Origin: Chitinophagales bacterium
GTDB lineage: Bacteria > Bacteroidota > Bacteroidia > Chitinophagales > Chitinophagaceae
Assembly: GCA_020636505.1 (NCBI GenBank)
Contig: JACJXR010000008.1
Span: 1-64,000 of the forward strand
Direction: 5' to 3'
DNA: 64,000 bases
The notes below the pieces were generated by a model that was given only the letters and a program-made list of their open reading frames with translations, ran no database searches and was not told the origin of the DNA. Of the stretch, positions 48,914 to 57,935 are shown one piece after another (positions within the stretch are counted from its first letter, which is position 1; each line of letters begins with the position of its first letter). The translations under genes and the position numbers were made by a program.

Positions 48914-50716
48914 ATGGAAGAACGCAGGAACAACATAGACGAGTTTTTCCGCCAAAACATGGGCAACCATGCCGAGGCTCCGCCTCCCGTAGTTTGGGAC
49001 AGGCTGGAGCAACGCTTGGACAGTTCGGGTGGAAGAAAAAAACCTTTCCCGTTTTGGTGGATAGGTGCCATTGGCGTGGTGGTGATGGTGTCTGCTACAT
49101 TGATAGCGGGCAGCCTCGTAAGCGACAATCGACCGACGACGGTCGATGTAGAACAAGTTGAGACAAACACTCAACCCACATTGCTTGAGACAAAGATCGC
49201 CCAAGCGGAAATCACTACGCCCGAATCTGTACCGACACCACCGGTGCCACAAAACACATTGCCCACAAACGATCCAATAGCCGCTCATCAACCGAAAACA
49301 ACCTCGTCCAACATTCCTGCAACCGAACCTTCCAAATCATATCAAACCAATAATAACAATAACAACGACAACCATACCGATAACAATCATCCTGTGGCTC
49401 AGGCAACTGCAAGGCAGCCTGAGCAGACAGTAGCCGCTTTGCCGAAACGTGGCAAAGCATCTCCAAATTTAATTGCGTCAACAGCCCCTATGGCCTCATC
49501 ACCTGTCAGCGCAAACCCAATATATCCATCAGGAAAATTGAGAATGACAGAACCTGAAGCTGAGGCTATTAAGCCGGCGGATGCTACGGCCATTCAAGCT
49601 CCGGTAACCTCCCAAGCCACAGTTGTAGCGATGCCGAAACCGGTGTTCGCATCAGGACTGCCGTCAACATTGTTTGAAGAAGAGCAAGCCTCCGATGCAG
49701 GGTTTGCAACACCTTCCGAAATACTACCGGCAAGTGCCATGACGTCTGCTATACCGATGGAAGACACATCCAAGAAGAAAAAGCTGTTTAAAAAATCAGA
49801 CACTTCTCAACTGAACGATACGGAAAAAGAAGTGGTGACCAACGAGCCTAAGAAAGTAAAAACCAAAACAGCCTCGGGCAAATTGCCGATAGAGGCAGGT
49901 ATCAAGCTTGGTTTCTCCAAAGGGTTTAATAGCGGTTGGCGTGCAGACAGGTGGGTGATAGCTCCTTATGCGGAGTACAGGTTGCCATACAACTTCTCCG
50001 TGGCGATACAACCTGCATACTCATCCGGTAAGGTGAACAAAGCCGGATTGCAATTTACAGACAAGGGATATCATGAAGTAACAGGCAACAGGTTCGATTC
50101 TACCAGGAGAATTTCAGCAGGACACATAGACAGCAGTGTGCTTACTCCGAACCCTCCTGATACTGTATTCTATACATACAGCTATGTACATACTTACGAT
50201 TCTGTACAAGTGAGTTATACATCCAAGCAAAACACGCTTTGGGAAGTGGAGATACCTTTGATATTGAAATACCGCATCAACAGGAATCTGACGGTGTTTG
50301 CAGGTGGATCTGCGACCATCAGTTCGGTAGTGGAAACAGTGGAAACCATTGACAGATATTCGGGACTTACAAAAACATATCTGCAAGAAGCTGTTCCACA
50401 ATCATATTACGTGACACAGCCCAACCAAGCACCTCCTCCCGGGCCGCAGAAGTTGGACCCTACTACCTTGTTCTCGCACAGTACGGATCCATTCAGCACC
50501 TTCACTCCTGTGAATATGCAAACCTCGGGAGTCAAAACGCTGACCAGATATGGGTATATGATAGGTGTATCGGCAACTCTTAAAGACAGATGGATGGTGG
50601 ATGTGATGATGCATCAGTCGGGTGTGGATGCAACCGCTGTGCCTGATAAGAATATTCAAAAACTGTATACACAACCATACTTCAGAGTAATGGTGGGGTA
50701 TAAGTTGATAAAATAA
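48914..50716 (+). CDS. Dual-membrane anti-sigma-like protein (Dma architecture)
   Basis: A 600-residue protein in three parts. Residues 1-45 are a short cytoplasmic domain (NIDEFFRQNMGNHAEAPPPV, VWDRLEQRLD), the pattern of Bacteroidota anti-sigma-like tails. Residues about 47-68 are one inner-membrane helix (FWWIGAIGVVVMVSATLIAG). Residues about 70-325 are a low-complexity Pro/Thr/Ala/Asn-rich linker long enough to cross the periplasm. Residues about 325-600 are amphipathic strands with aromatic girdles (IEAGIKLGFSKGFNSGW, VIAPYAEYRLPYNFSVAI, PYFRVMVGYKLIK), like an outer-membrane beta-barrel. It directly follows the ECF sigma gene. The architecture equals the dual-membrane-spanning anti-sigma factors known from Bacteroides. 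Direct control of the upstream sigma factor is inferred. Confidence 0.78.
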   Translation: MEERRNNIDEFFRQNMGNHAEAPPPVVWDRLEQRLDSSGGRKKPFPFWWIGAIGVVVMVSATLIAGSLVSDNRPTTVDVEQVETNTQPTLLETKIAQAEITTPESVPTPPVPQNTLPTNDPIAAHQPKTTSSNIPATEPSKSYQTNNNNNNDNHTDNNHPVAQATARQPEQTVAALPKRGKASPNLIASTAPMASSPVSANPIYPSGKLRMTEPEAEAIKPADATAIQAPVTSQATVVAMPKPVFASGLPSTLFEEEQASDAGFATPSEILPASAMTSAIPMEDTSKKKKLFKKSDTSQLNDTEKEVVTNEPKKVKTKTASGKLPIEAGIKLGFSKGFNSGWRADRWVIAPYAEYRLPYNFSVAIQPAYSSGKVNKAGLQFTDKGYHEVTGNRFDSTRRISAGHIDSSVLTPNPPDTVFYTYSYVHTYDSVQVSYTSKQNTLWEVEIPLILKYRINRNLTVFAGGSATISSVVETVETIDRYSGLTKTYLQEAVPQSYYVTQPNQAPPPGPQKLDPTTLFSHSTDPFSTFTPVNMQTSGVKTLTRYGYMIGVSATLKDRWMVDVMMHQSGVDATAVPDKNIQKLYTQPYFRVMVGYKLIK

Positions 50717-50814
50717 AGATGTAGAAGAATTGTAAGAAATGTGTGTGGCATGCTAACAAAAATGTATATCGTAACGTCTAATGGTTATAGTAGTGTTCAT
50801 GAAATACCGTTGAA

Positions 50815-52080
50815 ATGAGAAATGTTCTAACACTCATATTGTCACTGTTGATCTTTGGTGGCGCATCTGCGCAGACCGTTCTGTCGGGTCAGGTTAGAAG
50901 AACCAACGGTGATACCGTAAAGTATCAAACTGTGACATTAAGACCCGACACAACGTCAATCCCACCGTTCAACACGATGATCGATACAACCGACTCCATC
51001 GGTCGTTACGCGTTTCAAATACCCAATGGAGTACCGAACAATTTCAGGATGTACCTTGACATGGTGAACTGTGATAACAATGTGAAAACCGATACTTTGT
51101 TTTACAACGGTGCTAACATGAGTTATAACATAACACTCTGTTTCAATATTGTCACACCGACAGTTGTTAGGGGATATGTGCATTTAGGCAGTCCCGCTAA
51201 AAGACCTGTGCCGGGTAGAGCAAGAGTGTATATGATACAGCGTTGCTCGGGCATAGCTGATACATTGACTTTTATAGACAGTGTACTTACGGATACTAAC
51301 GGTTATTACGAGTTTGCCAATTATCCCGTGTTTGACCCCAATTGTGGTTTGTTGATGAGTGCAAGATTGTTGCCAACATCCACTGACTATGAAAAATACT
51401 TACCCGCGTATCATCTCACGCAAACGTCTTATGCATTGCGCTGGTACGATGGATTGGTAATAAGTAAGACTTATGCCGGTAACGGAGTGAATATATTGTT
51501 GCCCGAGGCACAAAACCCATTTGGCGGACCTGCGATACTTGCGGGTAAGGCCAGGCTGAAAGGCACAACAACACTACTGCCTAACAAGGTGATATTCTTA
51601 ACGGATATGCAGGATGTAACCGTCGCATACAAATATACCGATGGTAACGGCGAGTTTTCATTTGATAATCTACAGTTCGGTACTTACAAAATGTTTGGAG
51701 ATGTATGGAATGTGTCCAACCCCGACTTTATTGTTACTGTAAACTCAAGCAATGTGTTTGTGAAGAACATTGTTTTCTTCGAGGATAATATCGAATTCAA
51801 AGGTGGTTATCCGGTAGGTGTGAGCAATGTATCAGGAGACCAGCAGTCGTTGAGCCTGTTCCCCAACCCGGCTAATGATGTGGTGTACATACGTGGATTG
51901 GATGCCATAGACGGCAATAAAAAAGTAACGATAACTTCCATCGAAGGAAAAGTAATATCAGGTTATGAATACAGGCCTGCCGCCAAGGTGAGTGTTCCTG
52001 TATCGGAACTTACTAAAGGCGTTTACCTTATCAATATAAAAACGGATGCCGGAAACTCTGTTTTGAAGATGCTTAAATAG
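50815..52080 (+). CDS. Secreted T9SS cargo with carboxypeptidase-like domains
   Basis: A 421-residue exported protein with signal peptide MRNVLTLILSLLIFGGASAQ. Three carboxypeptidase-like/SdrD-B-type beta-sandwich units follow: LSGQVRRTNGDTVKYQTVTL with IDTTDSIGRYAFQIP; VVRGYVHLGSPAKR with LTDTNGYYEFANYP; and ILAGKARLKGTTTLLPNKV with YTDGNGEFSFDNL. The C-terminal 75 residues (LSLFPNPANDVVYIRGLDAI ... SVLKMLK) are a type A T9SS sorting domain. It is 98 bp downstream of the anti-sigma-like gene and might belong to its regulon, which is inference. It ends in a strong terminator. Confidence 0.87.
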   Translation: MRNVLTLILSLLIFGGASAQTVLSGQVRRTNGDTVKYQTVTLRPDTTSIPPFNTMIDTTDSIGRYAFQIPNGVPNNFRMYLDMVNCDNNVKTDTLFYNGANMSYNITLCFNIVTPTVVRGYVHLGSPAKRPVPGRARVYMIQRCSGIADTLTFIDSVLTDTNGYYEFANYPVFDPNCGLLMSARLLPTSTDYEKYLPAYHLTQTSYALRWYDGLVISKTYAGNGVNILLPEAQNPFGGPAILAGKARLKGTTTLLPNKVIFLTDMQDVTVAYKYTDGNGEFSFDNLQFGTYKMFGDVWNVSNPDFIVTVNSSNVFVKNIVFFEDNIEFKGGYPVGVSNVSGDQQSLSLFPNPANDVVYIRGLDAIDGNKKVTITSIEGKVISGYEYRPAAKVSVPVSELTKGVYLINIKTDAGNSVLKMLK

Positions 52081-52109
52081 CAATACTATAAGCCGATGTC
52101 ATAACTTGC

Positions 52110-52136
52110 AAGCCTCGCCTCCGCGAGGCTTTTTTA
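52110..52136 (+). terminator. Rho-independent terminator after the T9SS cargo gene
   Basis: AGCCTCGC (52111-52118), loop CTCC, GCGAGGCT (52123-52130) and a five-T tract. The T tract overlaps the zapA stop codon on the other strand. Confidence 0.88.
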
Positions 52137-52427
52137 ATCTTCATTCAATGCATCGTCCAGTTTTTTGGATAACTCGTCGAAACCTTCTTTCACAAGTGGA
52201 TGTTGGAATGCACTGAGAGCGCCGTCGGCAGCGTATGAAAGGAGGCACATAGCCACGAAGTCTTGATCGTCTTTGCCGGCGTAGTTGCTGCGCAGCTCGG
52301 TGATCTTGGCATCTGCTTGCTTTACGGCTTTACGGACAGGTTCTTCTTCATCGGGCATAATGCGTAACCTATAGCTGCGGCCTGCAAGCCATACATTTAT
52401 CGGTATCAGTTCTTCGTTGTCTTCCAT
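52134..52427 (-). CDS. zapA: Cell division protein ZapA
   Basis: A 97-residue Z-ring associated protein. PINVWLAGRSYRLRIMPDEE is the N-terminal globular motif, with RKAVKQADAKITELRSNYAG starting the helix and a second helical segment FVAMCLLSYAADGALSAF. The length and the order of strand, helix and coiled-coil match ZapA, which bundles FtsZ protofilaments. Its start is 3 bp after the lspA stop, so the two are cotranscribed. Confidence 0.85.
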   Translation of the reverse strand: MEDNEELIPINVWLAGRSYRLRIMPDEEEPVRKAVKQADAKITELRSNYAGKDDQDFVAMCLLSYAADGALSAFQHPLVKEGFDELSKKLDDALNED

Positions 52428-52430
52428 AGA

Positions 52431-53069
52431 CTATTCGGTTGCGCCGACAACTTCGGTCTCGGGTTGGTGTTTTTGCAAAAACCTCTTTTGGAAAAGTATG
52501 AGGGTGATGACACCAATCGATATCGCCGCATCGGCAATGTTGAATATAGCACCGAAAAATACAAAATCATCGCCACCGAAGAAAGGAACCCATTGGGGTA
52601 GTGTGGTATCAACGAGTGGAAAGTACAGCATGTCCACAACGCGGCCGTGAAACAGTTGTCCGTAGCCTTCGCCGAACGGAACCATTTTTGCCAAATGGAA
52701 GGTACTTTCCGTGAATATCATTCCATAGAAGGTACTGTCTATCAAGTTGCCCAATGCACCTGCGAGTATCAAAGCACCGCATATGATGGCACCTTTGTGG
52801 TAGCCTTTCTTGACGATATTCTTGAGTAAGAAAAAGCCAAAAACAACCGCAACGAGCCTGAATAATGTTAGTATCAGTTTGCCCGTTGCGGCTTCGTTAA
52901 GTTTCATTCCGTATGCCATGCCTTCATTTTCAATGAAGTGCAGCTTGAACCAGTTGCCGATTATGTTCACTTCCTCACCATAGTAGAACTGGGTTTTGAT
53001 ATAAACTTTTAAAACCTGGTCTGCTATAATGATGAGCAGGATTATCAATAATGCATTTCTATACTTCAC
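52431..53069 (-). CDS. lspA: Lipoprotein signal peptidase II
   Basis: Aspartyl protease of the inner membrane that cleaves prolipoprotein signal peptides. The 212 residues contain four hydrophobic segments. The catalytic aspartates are D111 in AGALGNLIDSTFYG and D180 in AIFNIADAAISIG. ADQVLKVYIKTQF and FIENEGMAYGM are also conserved. A periplasmic loop of about 40 residues between the catalytic motifs makes it longer than the 165-residue E. coli enzyme, as is usual in Bacteroidota. The lipoproteins in this window (the Omp28 pair and the 46969-48072 product) would be substrates. Confidence 0.96.
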   Translation of the reverse strand: MKYRNALLIILLIIIADQVLKVYIKTQFYYGEEVNIIGNWFKLHFIENEGMAYGMKLNEAATGKLILTLFRLVAVVFGFFLLKNIVKKGYHKGAIICGALILAGALGNLIDSTFYGMIFTESTFHLAKMVPFGEGYGQLFHGRVVDMLYFPLVDTTLPQWVPFFGGDDFVFFGAIFNIADAAISIGVITLILFQKRFLQKHQPETEVVGATE

Positions 53070-53152
53070 TGTACAAGTAACTGGTCCGCGGCAAATATAA
53101 TGCCTGTGCGCGTTAAATGTACCTTATATACGTTAGCACATTGCAAAAATGC

Positions 53153-55360
53153 CTATAATCTGCCTCTAAGCGTCAATACCACGTTGCGTCCCGGCATACT
53201 CACACCCGATGCAAACACTCGATAGTTCTTATCCATAATGTTTTCCATCGCCAATTGCACGCTCATATTGTCATTGATGTTGTACCCTGTTCTCAGGTTG
53301 AGCGTGTACCAAGAAGGCATACCCAATGATGTGGCATACTTCAGGTTGTCCTCACCTGATGGACTGTAATCCTTCAACCTTTTCCAACCGTTGTACATTA
53401 CATAAAACTCGCCACTGTACTTCTTCTTGTTGTACATGATGCTTGTTTTGCCGAATACGGGTGGTATATGGTCCAAAGGAACAGTAGTGCCTGCATTGTT
53501 GTATCTGCCGTAGGTATAGTTGAATGTGTTGTAAAACGTAACATGGTTGAACTTGGCGGTTATGGCTGCATTCAGTCCGCACACATATGCTTCGGCTTTG
53601 TTTTGACTTGCCACCACTTGTGTCAATTGTCCGTCGTACATGATCATGCTTTGTCCATTCAGCGTAAACAAGTCTTGCACAATTGCATTATTCAACCAAG
53701 TATAATAACCGCCAAGATCCACTTTCAAGTGTTCGTCGTCGGTATAACTTACACCAAGGTCGGCATTGTAAGAGTACTCAGGCGAAACATCCGGATTGGG
53801 CACCACAAGTATCTCACCACCTTGTGATTCGAACACTTTACCGAGGTCGTCGATATTTGGCGAACGGAACCCTGTAGACCCGTTCAACACAAAACGCCAT
53901 TGTTTTGCAGGCATGTATATCAAACCGAGGTTGCCGCTGAGGGCATTATTTGTTTGTGATGCACTGCTGTACGGGAATGGGAAAAAGGTCTTGTCGTTGA
54001 ATGTTGCATTCAACTGCACATAGTTGTAACGAATACCATCGTTCAGTATCAACTTGTCAGGAACGATCTTGTAAATGTGCTGTGCGTATATGGCACCGTA
54101 ATACATATTGCTACCACCGTCGGGATAGCGTGTGTCCAGACTACTACGAGCACCCGTCACTAAATTTTCTCCATATGCAGACGAGCGCACATTGTTGTAT
54201 TGGCCATCGGTACCAAGGGTTACTTCATGATTGTTCATTTTTTTGCGCAGGTCTATGTTGTATCCGATAACATCAAGATTGTCTGTACGGTTTTGACGAA
54301 CATCGTCGCCGAAACTACGTTGATGGCGGCTTTCTTCTATCGATTGATAGTTGACACCTGCCGTTACTTCATCTACAAATCCGTTGAGGTTGACGGCATT
54401 CAATTGATAAGCGGCCATTATCCGTTGTTGCGGACCGTAATACCACTCTGCATAACGTAGACTATCGTTTTTCATATCTGTCAACCTATCGTAGCGTGGT
54501 ACGTCCGATGATGTGGACATTTGAAAGTTCAGTGTGTGCTTTATCTTTTCGTTCTGCTCATACAAGAACTTCTGCATCACGTCCACTTGATTGTAGCCGG
54601 TATACTTTTGCAGGTTCTTGTCGCGATTAAGTACCACTCGATCCACATCTCCTATACGCTCCACATAATAAGTACGCGCGCCGAAGCTGTCGTTGTATGG
54701 ACTTCTTAGATTACCCTGACGAGTGTGCCCAAACCTGCTGTATGTAACCGATGTGAGTGAGGCGAACTTTCTCCAACCCAAGTTGAAATCGATATGCCCT
54801 GTGTTTTCATTGTTGGCGGAGCTGTATCGTGTCATGAAGTTGGTGTGAACGTCTATGCCTTTCCATTCGGCAAGTGTGGGTTGTTTGCTTCTGAAAACCA
54901 TCGCACCGCCCAATGCATCGCTCCCGTATAGTGTGGATGCAGGTCCGTGCAATACTTCCACAGCCTCCAACATATTATTGTCCAACGTAATGATGTTCTG
55001 CAAATGTCCACCACGGTAGATGGCATTGTTCATGCGTACACCGTCCACGATCAACAATACTCTGTTGGCTTCGAAACCACGTATGACAGGGCTACCACCA
55101 CCTGCTTGGCTTCTTTGAACAAATATGTTGCCTGTTTGCTCAAGCAGTGTGGCGGATGTTTGCGGCATGGCCCATTCAATTTCTTTCTTGCCTATGGTTT
55201 GAATGGTTTGTGCCACATTCTCTTTATGCTCTTTGAACTTGTTGGCCGATATGACCACCTCGCCGATTTTTATATCATGTATCTGAGTAGTGTCATTGTC
55301 CTGTGCCGATGTATATACGGAAATAGCACAGAGCAATGCAATACATATAATGCGTTGCAT
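53153..55360 (-). CDS. TonB-dependent receptor, haem/haemoglobin type
   Basis: A 735-residue outer-membrane transporter. A signal peptide (ending AQ, residue about 20) is followed directly by the TonB box and plug domain: IKIGEVVISANKFKEHKE, QTSATLLEQTGNIFVQRSQA, GGGSPVIRGFEANRVLLIVD, GVRMNNAIYRGGHLQNI, LHGPASTLYGSDALGGAMVF. The barrel contains GSTGFRSPNIDDLGKVFES, resembling the FRAP-type motif of haem and haemoglobin receptors, and ends in GRNVVLTLRGRL. The haem assignment is by family resemblance and remains uncertain. It is last in a four-gene operon after two Omp28 lipoprotein genes and one unknown gene. Confidence 0.9.
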   Translation of the reverse strand: MQRIICIALLCAISVYTSAQDNDTTQIHDIKIGEVVISANKFKEHKENVAQTIQTIGKKEIEWAMPQTSATLLEQTGNIFVQRSQAGGGSPVIRGFEANRVLLIVDGVRMNNAIYRGGHLQNIITLDNNMLEAVEVLHGPASTLYGSDALGGAMVFRSKQPTLAEWKGIDVHTNFMTRYSSANNENTGHIDFNLGWRKFASLTSVTYSRFGHTRQGNLRSPYNDSFGARTYYVERIGDVDRVVLNRDKNLQKYTGYNQVDVMQKFLYEQNEKIKHTLNFQMSTSSDVPRYDRLTDMKNDSLRYAEWYYGPQQRIMAAYQLNAVNLNGFVDEVTAGVNYQSIEESRHQRSFGDDVRQNRTDNLDVIGYNIDLRKKMNNHEVTLGTDGQYNNVRSSAYGENLVTGARSSLDTRYPDGGSNMYYGAIYAQHIYKIVPDKLILNDGIRYNYVQLNATFNDKTFFPFPYSSASQTNNALSGNLGLIYMPAKQWRFVLNGSTGFRSPNIDDLGKVFESQGGEILVVPNPDVSPEYSYNADLGVSYTDDEHLKVDLGGYYTWLNNAIVQDLFTLNGQSMIMYDGQLTQVVASQNKAEAYVCGLNAAITAKFNHVTFYNTFNYTYGRYNNAGTTVPLDHIPPVFGKTSIMYNKKKYSGEFYVMYNGWKRLKDYSPSGEDNLKYATSLGMPSWYTLNLRTGYNINDNMSVQLAMENIMDKNYRVFASGVSMPGRNVVLTLRGRL

Positions 55361-55398
55361 ACTGTTTGTTTTAATTTATTGTAATTGTTTTTGTCGCC

Positions 55399-55980
55399 TT
55401 ATGAGGTTTCGGCCATATGGTTGGGTGGGTGAGGGAGCGTTGGCATCACGATGTTTTTATGAAATTTGTTTTGCCAGTCGCCAAATTGTTGTTTGTCGGA
55501 TATATGAAAATTATAGGTTTCGGAAGAGTAGTGTAGAGGTAGCACCGCCGTTAAAGAAAGCCAACCTGAAGAACTCTCTTGCATTGGCGATTTTTCATCT
55601 TTTTCAAGCAGCTTGTTGAGCATTTTGAACAAACCGTAATCAATATCGTCGTAGTGCCCGATAAGTGTGGTGGTGTTCCCGTCTGTTGTGGAACGTTTGA
55701 TGTCAAACATCTGATTGTTGTAACGAATCTCGTTGTTCTTGACCCACGTTACGGCTTGGGAATCGTGCAGGATGTCGTTCTTCAGAACCAATGTATCTCC
55801 GAAACTGCGTTCGGTTTTTATATGATGCACATATTGATAGCAGGCTTGCCGAGCAATATTCCATAAGGCATGTCCACTCATTGCCCATATGCAGCATACT
55901 GCTACTATGGTAGAAAACAATCTGAGTACTATGTTTTGCTTGTGATCTTTCACAAAAAATGCCCTGCTGATGCAAGGCAC
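55399..55980 (-). CDS. Unknown membrane-anchored protein in the TonB receptor operon
   Basis: A 193-residue protein with one N-terminal hydrophobic helix (IVLRLFSTIVAVCCIWAMSG). The GTG at 55980 is the longest start; a second GTG at 55953 (184 residues, VKDHKQNIVLRLF) is equally plausible. The mature part has HIKTERSFGDTLVLKNDIL, EIRYNNQMFDIKRSTTDGN and TTLIGHYDDIDYGLFKMLNK. Histidines recur near the end and start (SETYNFHISDK, FHKNIV, QYVHHIKTERSF). The EIRYNNQMFDI pattern is shared, as far as I recall, by small proteins encoded next to TonB receptors in this phylum. Function unknown; a metal or haem-related role is inference from context. Confidence 0.7.
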   Translation of the reverse strand: MPCISRAFFVKDHKQNIVLRLFSTIVAVCCIWAMSGHALWNIARQACYQYVHHIKTERSFGDTLVLKNDILHDSQAVTWVKNNEIRYNNQMFDIKRSTTDGNTTTLIGHYDDIDYGLFKMLNKLLEKDEKSPMQESSSGWLSLTAVLPLHYSSETYNFHISDKQQFGDWQNKFHKNIVMPTLPHPPNHMAETS

Positions 55981-56005
55981 AAAATACTCATTAATATCTT
56001 ATTTG

Positions 56006-56911
56006 TTATTTCCCTGTCATAGTCACCTCTTCGGCCTGAACGATGGTTCTATCGCTGCTTGAGTTGTTGTTGACAAAGGCGACAATTTTGCAGTTGGCAG
56101 CATTCCACTCATCGGGCACTTGAAAACTGAAAGTGCGTTCGTAAACACGTCCTTCGGTTAAGGGATATGCTTTGTCCGGCAGAGGATCACCCGATGTTGA
56201 AGTCACTAAATCTCTCAACACATGTTTGTGCCGGTAGTTCTCGTCGATACCTTCGGAAGTAAGTGTTTTTTGAGCATCTATGATATCGTCTTCCAATACT
56301 GCAAAGTTCAGATTTTGGTTTAGATTGACATCGCCTGTGTATGCAAGTTTCACCACAGCGGTACATTCTCTGGTTGCTTCGTCGAATGAGCTTGTGATGT
56401 GTATGTTCAGCGGGGTGGGTATTTTGCTTCTTTGGATGGCGGCATTGCTCCAGTCGGCCTTAGGGGCAATCTTTGTTCCCGATTTGATCTCTGTTCGGTC
56501 AAAACCTGCTTGCGGTATCTCGTTCACTCCTGCAAAAATGTCTAAACCCACATTGGTGGCATCTTCGGTGCGAAAGTCAAACTTGGACAGCGTTTTGCCG
56601 TTCTTTTCAACAAGTCTTGTTTGCAGATGGTTGGAGATGTGATAGCCTATGATAACAATGTTGCCATTCAATTGCTCTTTGATGGAGGCCATTATCTCAT
56701 GACCATGAGCACATGGTGGGCAAGATACTCCTGTGAATTCCTCGGCAAGTAGCTTTCTTGGAGTTGTAGCTTCCACATCAGCAGTATAGGCGGTATCGGT
56801 TAATTTGCCGATCTCTTCGTCCAATATGACACTGCTGCTGCCTTTTTCCTTGCAAGAATAAAGGCTGAGTATCAAGCAAGACACTGTTAGAAGAAGGAAA
56901 TTGTTTTTCAT
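56006..56911 (-). CDS. Omp28-related lipoprotein, copy 1
   Basis: A 301-residue outer-membrane lipoprotein: signal MKNNFLLLTVSCLILSLYSC with the lipidated C20. LAEEFTGVSCPPCAHGHEIM begins a thioredoxin-like fold with CPPC at residues 64-67, followed by NIVIIGYHISNHLQT. The C-terminal half is beta-rich (VVKLAYTGDVNLNQNLNFAV, VYERTFSFQVPDEWNAANC). Omp28 family proteins are exposed lipoproteins of unknown activity; the CPPC suggests thiol redox or metal binding. It is about half identical by eye to its upstream neighbour, so the pair arose by tandem duplication. Confidence 0.9.
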   Translation of the reverse strand: MKNNFLLLTVSCLILSLYSCKEKGSSSVILDEEIGKLTDTAYTADVEATTPRKLLAEEFTGVSCPPCAHGHEIMASIKEQLNGNIVIIGYHISNHLQTRLVEKNGKTLSKFDFRTEDATNVGLDIFAGVNEIPQAGFDRTEIKSGTKIAPKADWSNAAIQRSKIPTPLNIHITSSFDEATRECTAVVKLAYTGDVNLNQNLNFAVLEDDIIDAQKTLTSEGIDENYRHKHVLRDLVTSTSGDPLPDKAYPLTEGRVYERTFSFQVPDEWNAANCKIVAFVNNNSSSDRTIVQAEEVTMTGK

Positions 56912-56954
56912 AAGTAAGATCTTAGGTTAGAAAATAATCAAACAGAGAAAGGGT

Positions 56955-57839
56955 TTACTCTCCTGTCAGTTTGGTTTCTTCGGCTTGTACCACCATTCTG
57001 TCTCCTGATTCGTCGTTGGTGACGAAGGCTATCACGTGGCAATGTTTTTCATGCCATGCTGTATCCACAGGAAACTTGAAGGTACGCTCGTAAACTTTGC
57101 CCGGTTCTTTCGGGTTCACCTTATCAGGTATTTGTGTACCGTATACAGGTGTTATTATATCACGAAGAGTGTGCTCGTGTACATATTCTTTTTCAATGTC
57201 GGTCAATGTCTTTTGTGCATCCACCAGACTGTCTTCGGTAACGGCAAGAGTGATGTTTTGCTTCTTGTCCACTTGCTTAGTATATGCCAAGCGAACTATT
57301 ACGGTAGCTTCACGTGTATCATTATCGAAAGAACTGGTAAGATGTATGTTAACAGGAGAACCAACAGCTGCCTGTTGTGCCGCAGTGCCGCTCCAAATGC
57401 TCCTGTTCAAGGTGCGTGAGCCTGCAACTTCCACACGGTCGAAGCCTGCCAAAGGCATACCTCCGATACCTCCGAAAATGTCTTTACCCACCTCTGTGGC
57501 GTCTTCTGTACGGAAATCATAGTGAGAAAGCAGTTCACCGTTCTTTTCAACAGGGTTGGCCTGTGGGTAGTTGTATATATGGTATGCGATGATGACCATG
57601 TTGCCGTTCAATTGCTGTTTTGTAGAGGCCATTGTTTTATGCCCATCAGGACAAGGTGGGCAGGATACGCCTGTAAACTCTTCGGCCAACACCTTTTTTA
57701 CAAGTGGAGATTCTACACCCGCCATATATGCCGTATCGATACGCTCATCTGTACCGAAGTCGATGTTTGGTCCTATTTCTTTACAAGATTGCAACAGGAA
57801 TATACCTGCCGCCGCAACGAATAGCGAAAAATTCTTCAT
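56955..57839 (-). CDS. Omp28-related lipoprotein, copy 2
   Basis: A 294-residue paralogue of the downstream gene. The ATG at 57839 begins MKNFSLFVAAAGIFLLQSC, with lipidated C19; an in-frame ATG at 57851 adds four residues. CPPC is at residues 60-63 (EEFTGVSCPPCPDGHKTM), followed by NMVIIAYHIYNYPQANPVEK and HYDFRTEDATEVGKDIFGG. The same C-terminal pattern (VYERTFKFPVDTAWHEKHC) occurs. It is first in the Omp28-Omp28-unknown-TonB receptor operon, divergent from rbfA. Confidence 0.9.
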   Translation of the reverse strand: MKNFSLFVAAAGIFLLQSCKEIGPNIDFGTDERIDTAYMAGVESPLVKKVLAEEFTGVSCPPCPDGHKTMASTKQQLNGNMVIIAYHIYNYPQANPVEKNGELLSHYDFRTEDATEVGKDIFGGIGGMPLAGFDRVEVAGSRTLNRSIWSGTAAQQAAVGSPVNIHLTSSFDNDTREATVIVRLAYTKQVDKKQNITLAVTEDSLVDAQKTLTDIEKEYVHEHTLRDIITPVYGTQIPDKVNPKEPGKVYERTFKFPVDTAWHEKHCHVIAFVTNDESGDRMVVQAEETKLTGE

Positions 57840-57935
57840 CTGTACTTCCAAATTAGCCCTCTAAATTACTTAATTAACCTGTAATAACAATGAATAGGGC
57901 ATTTGAATTACCTTTACAACTGTAAAAAGATTGTC

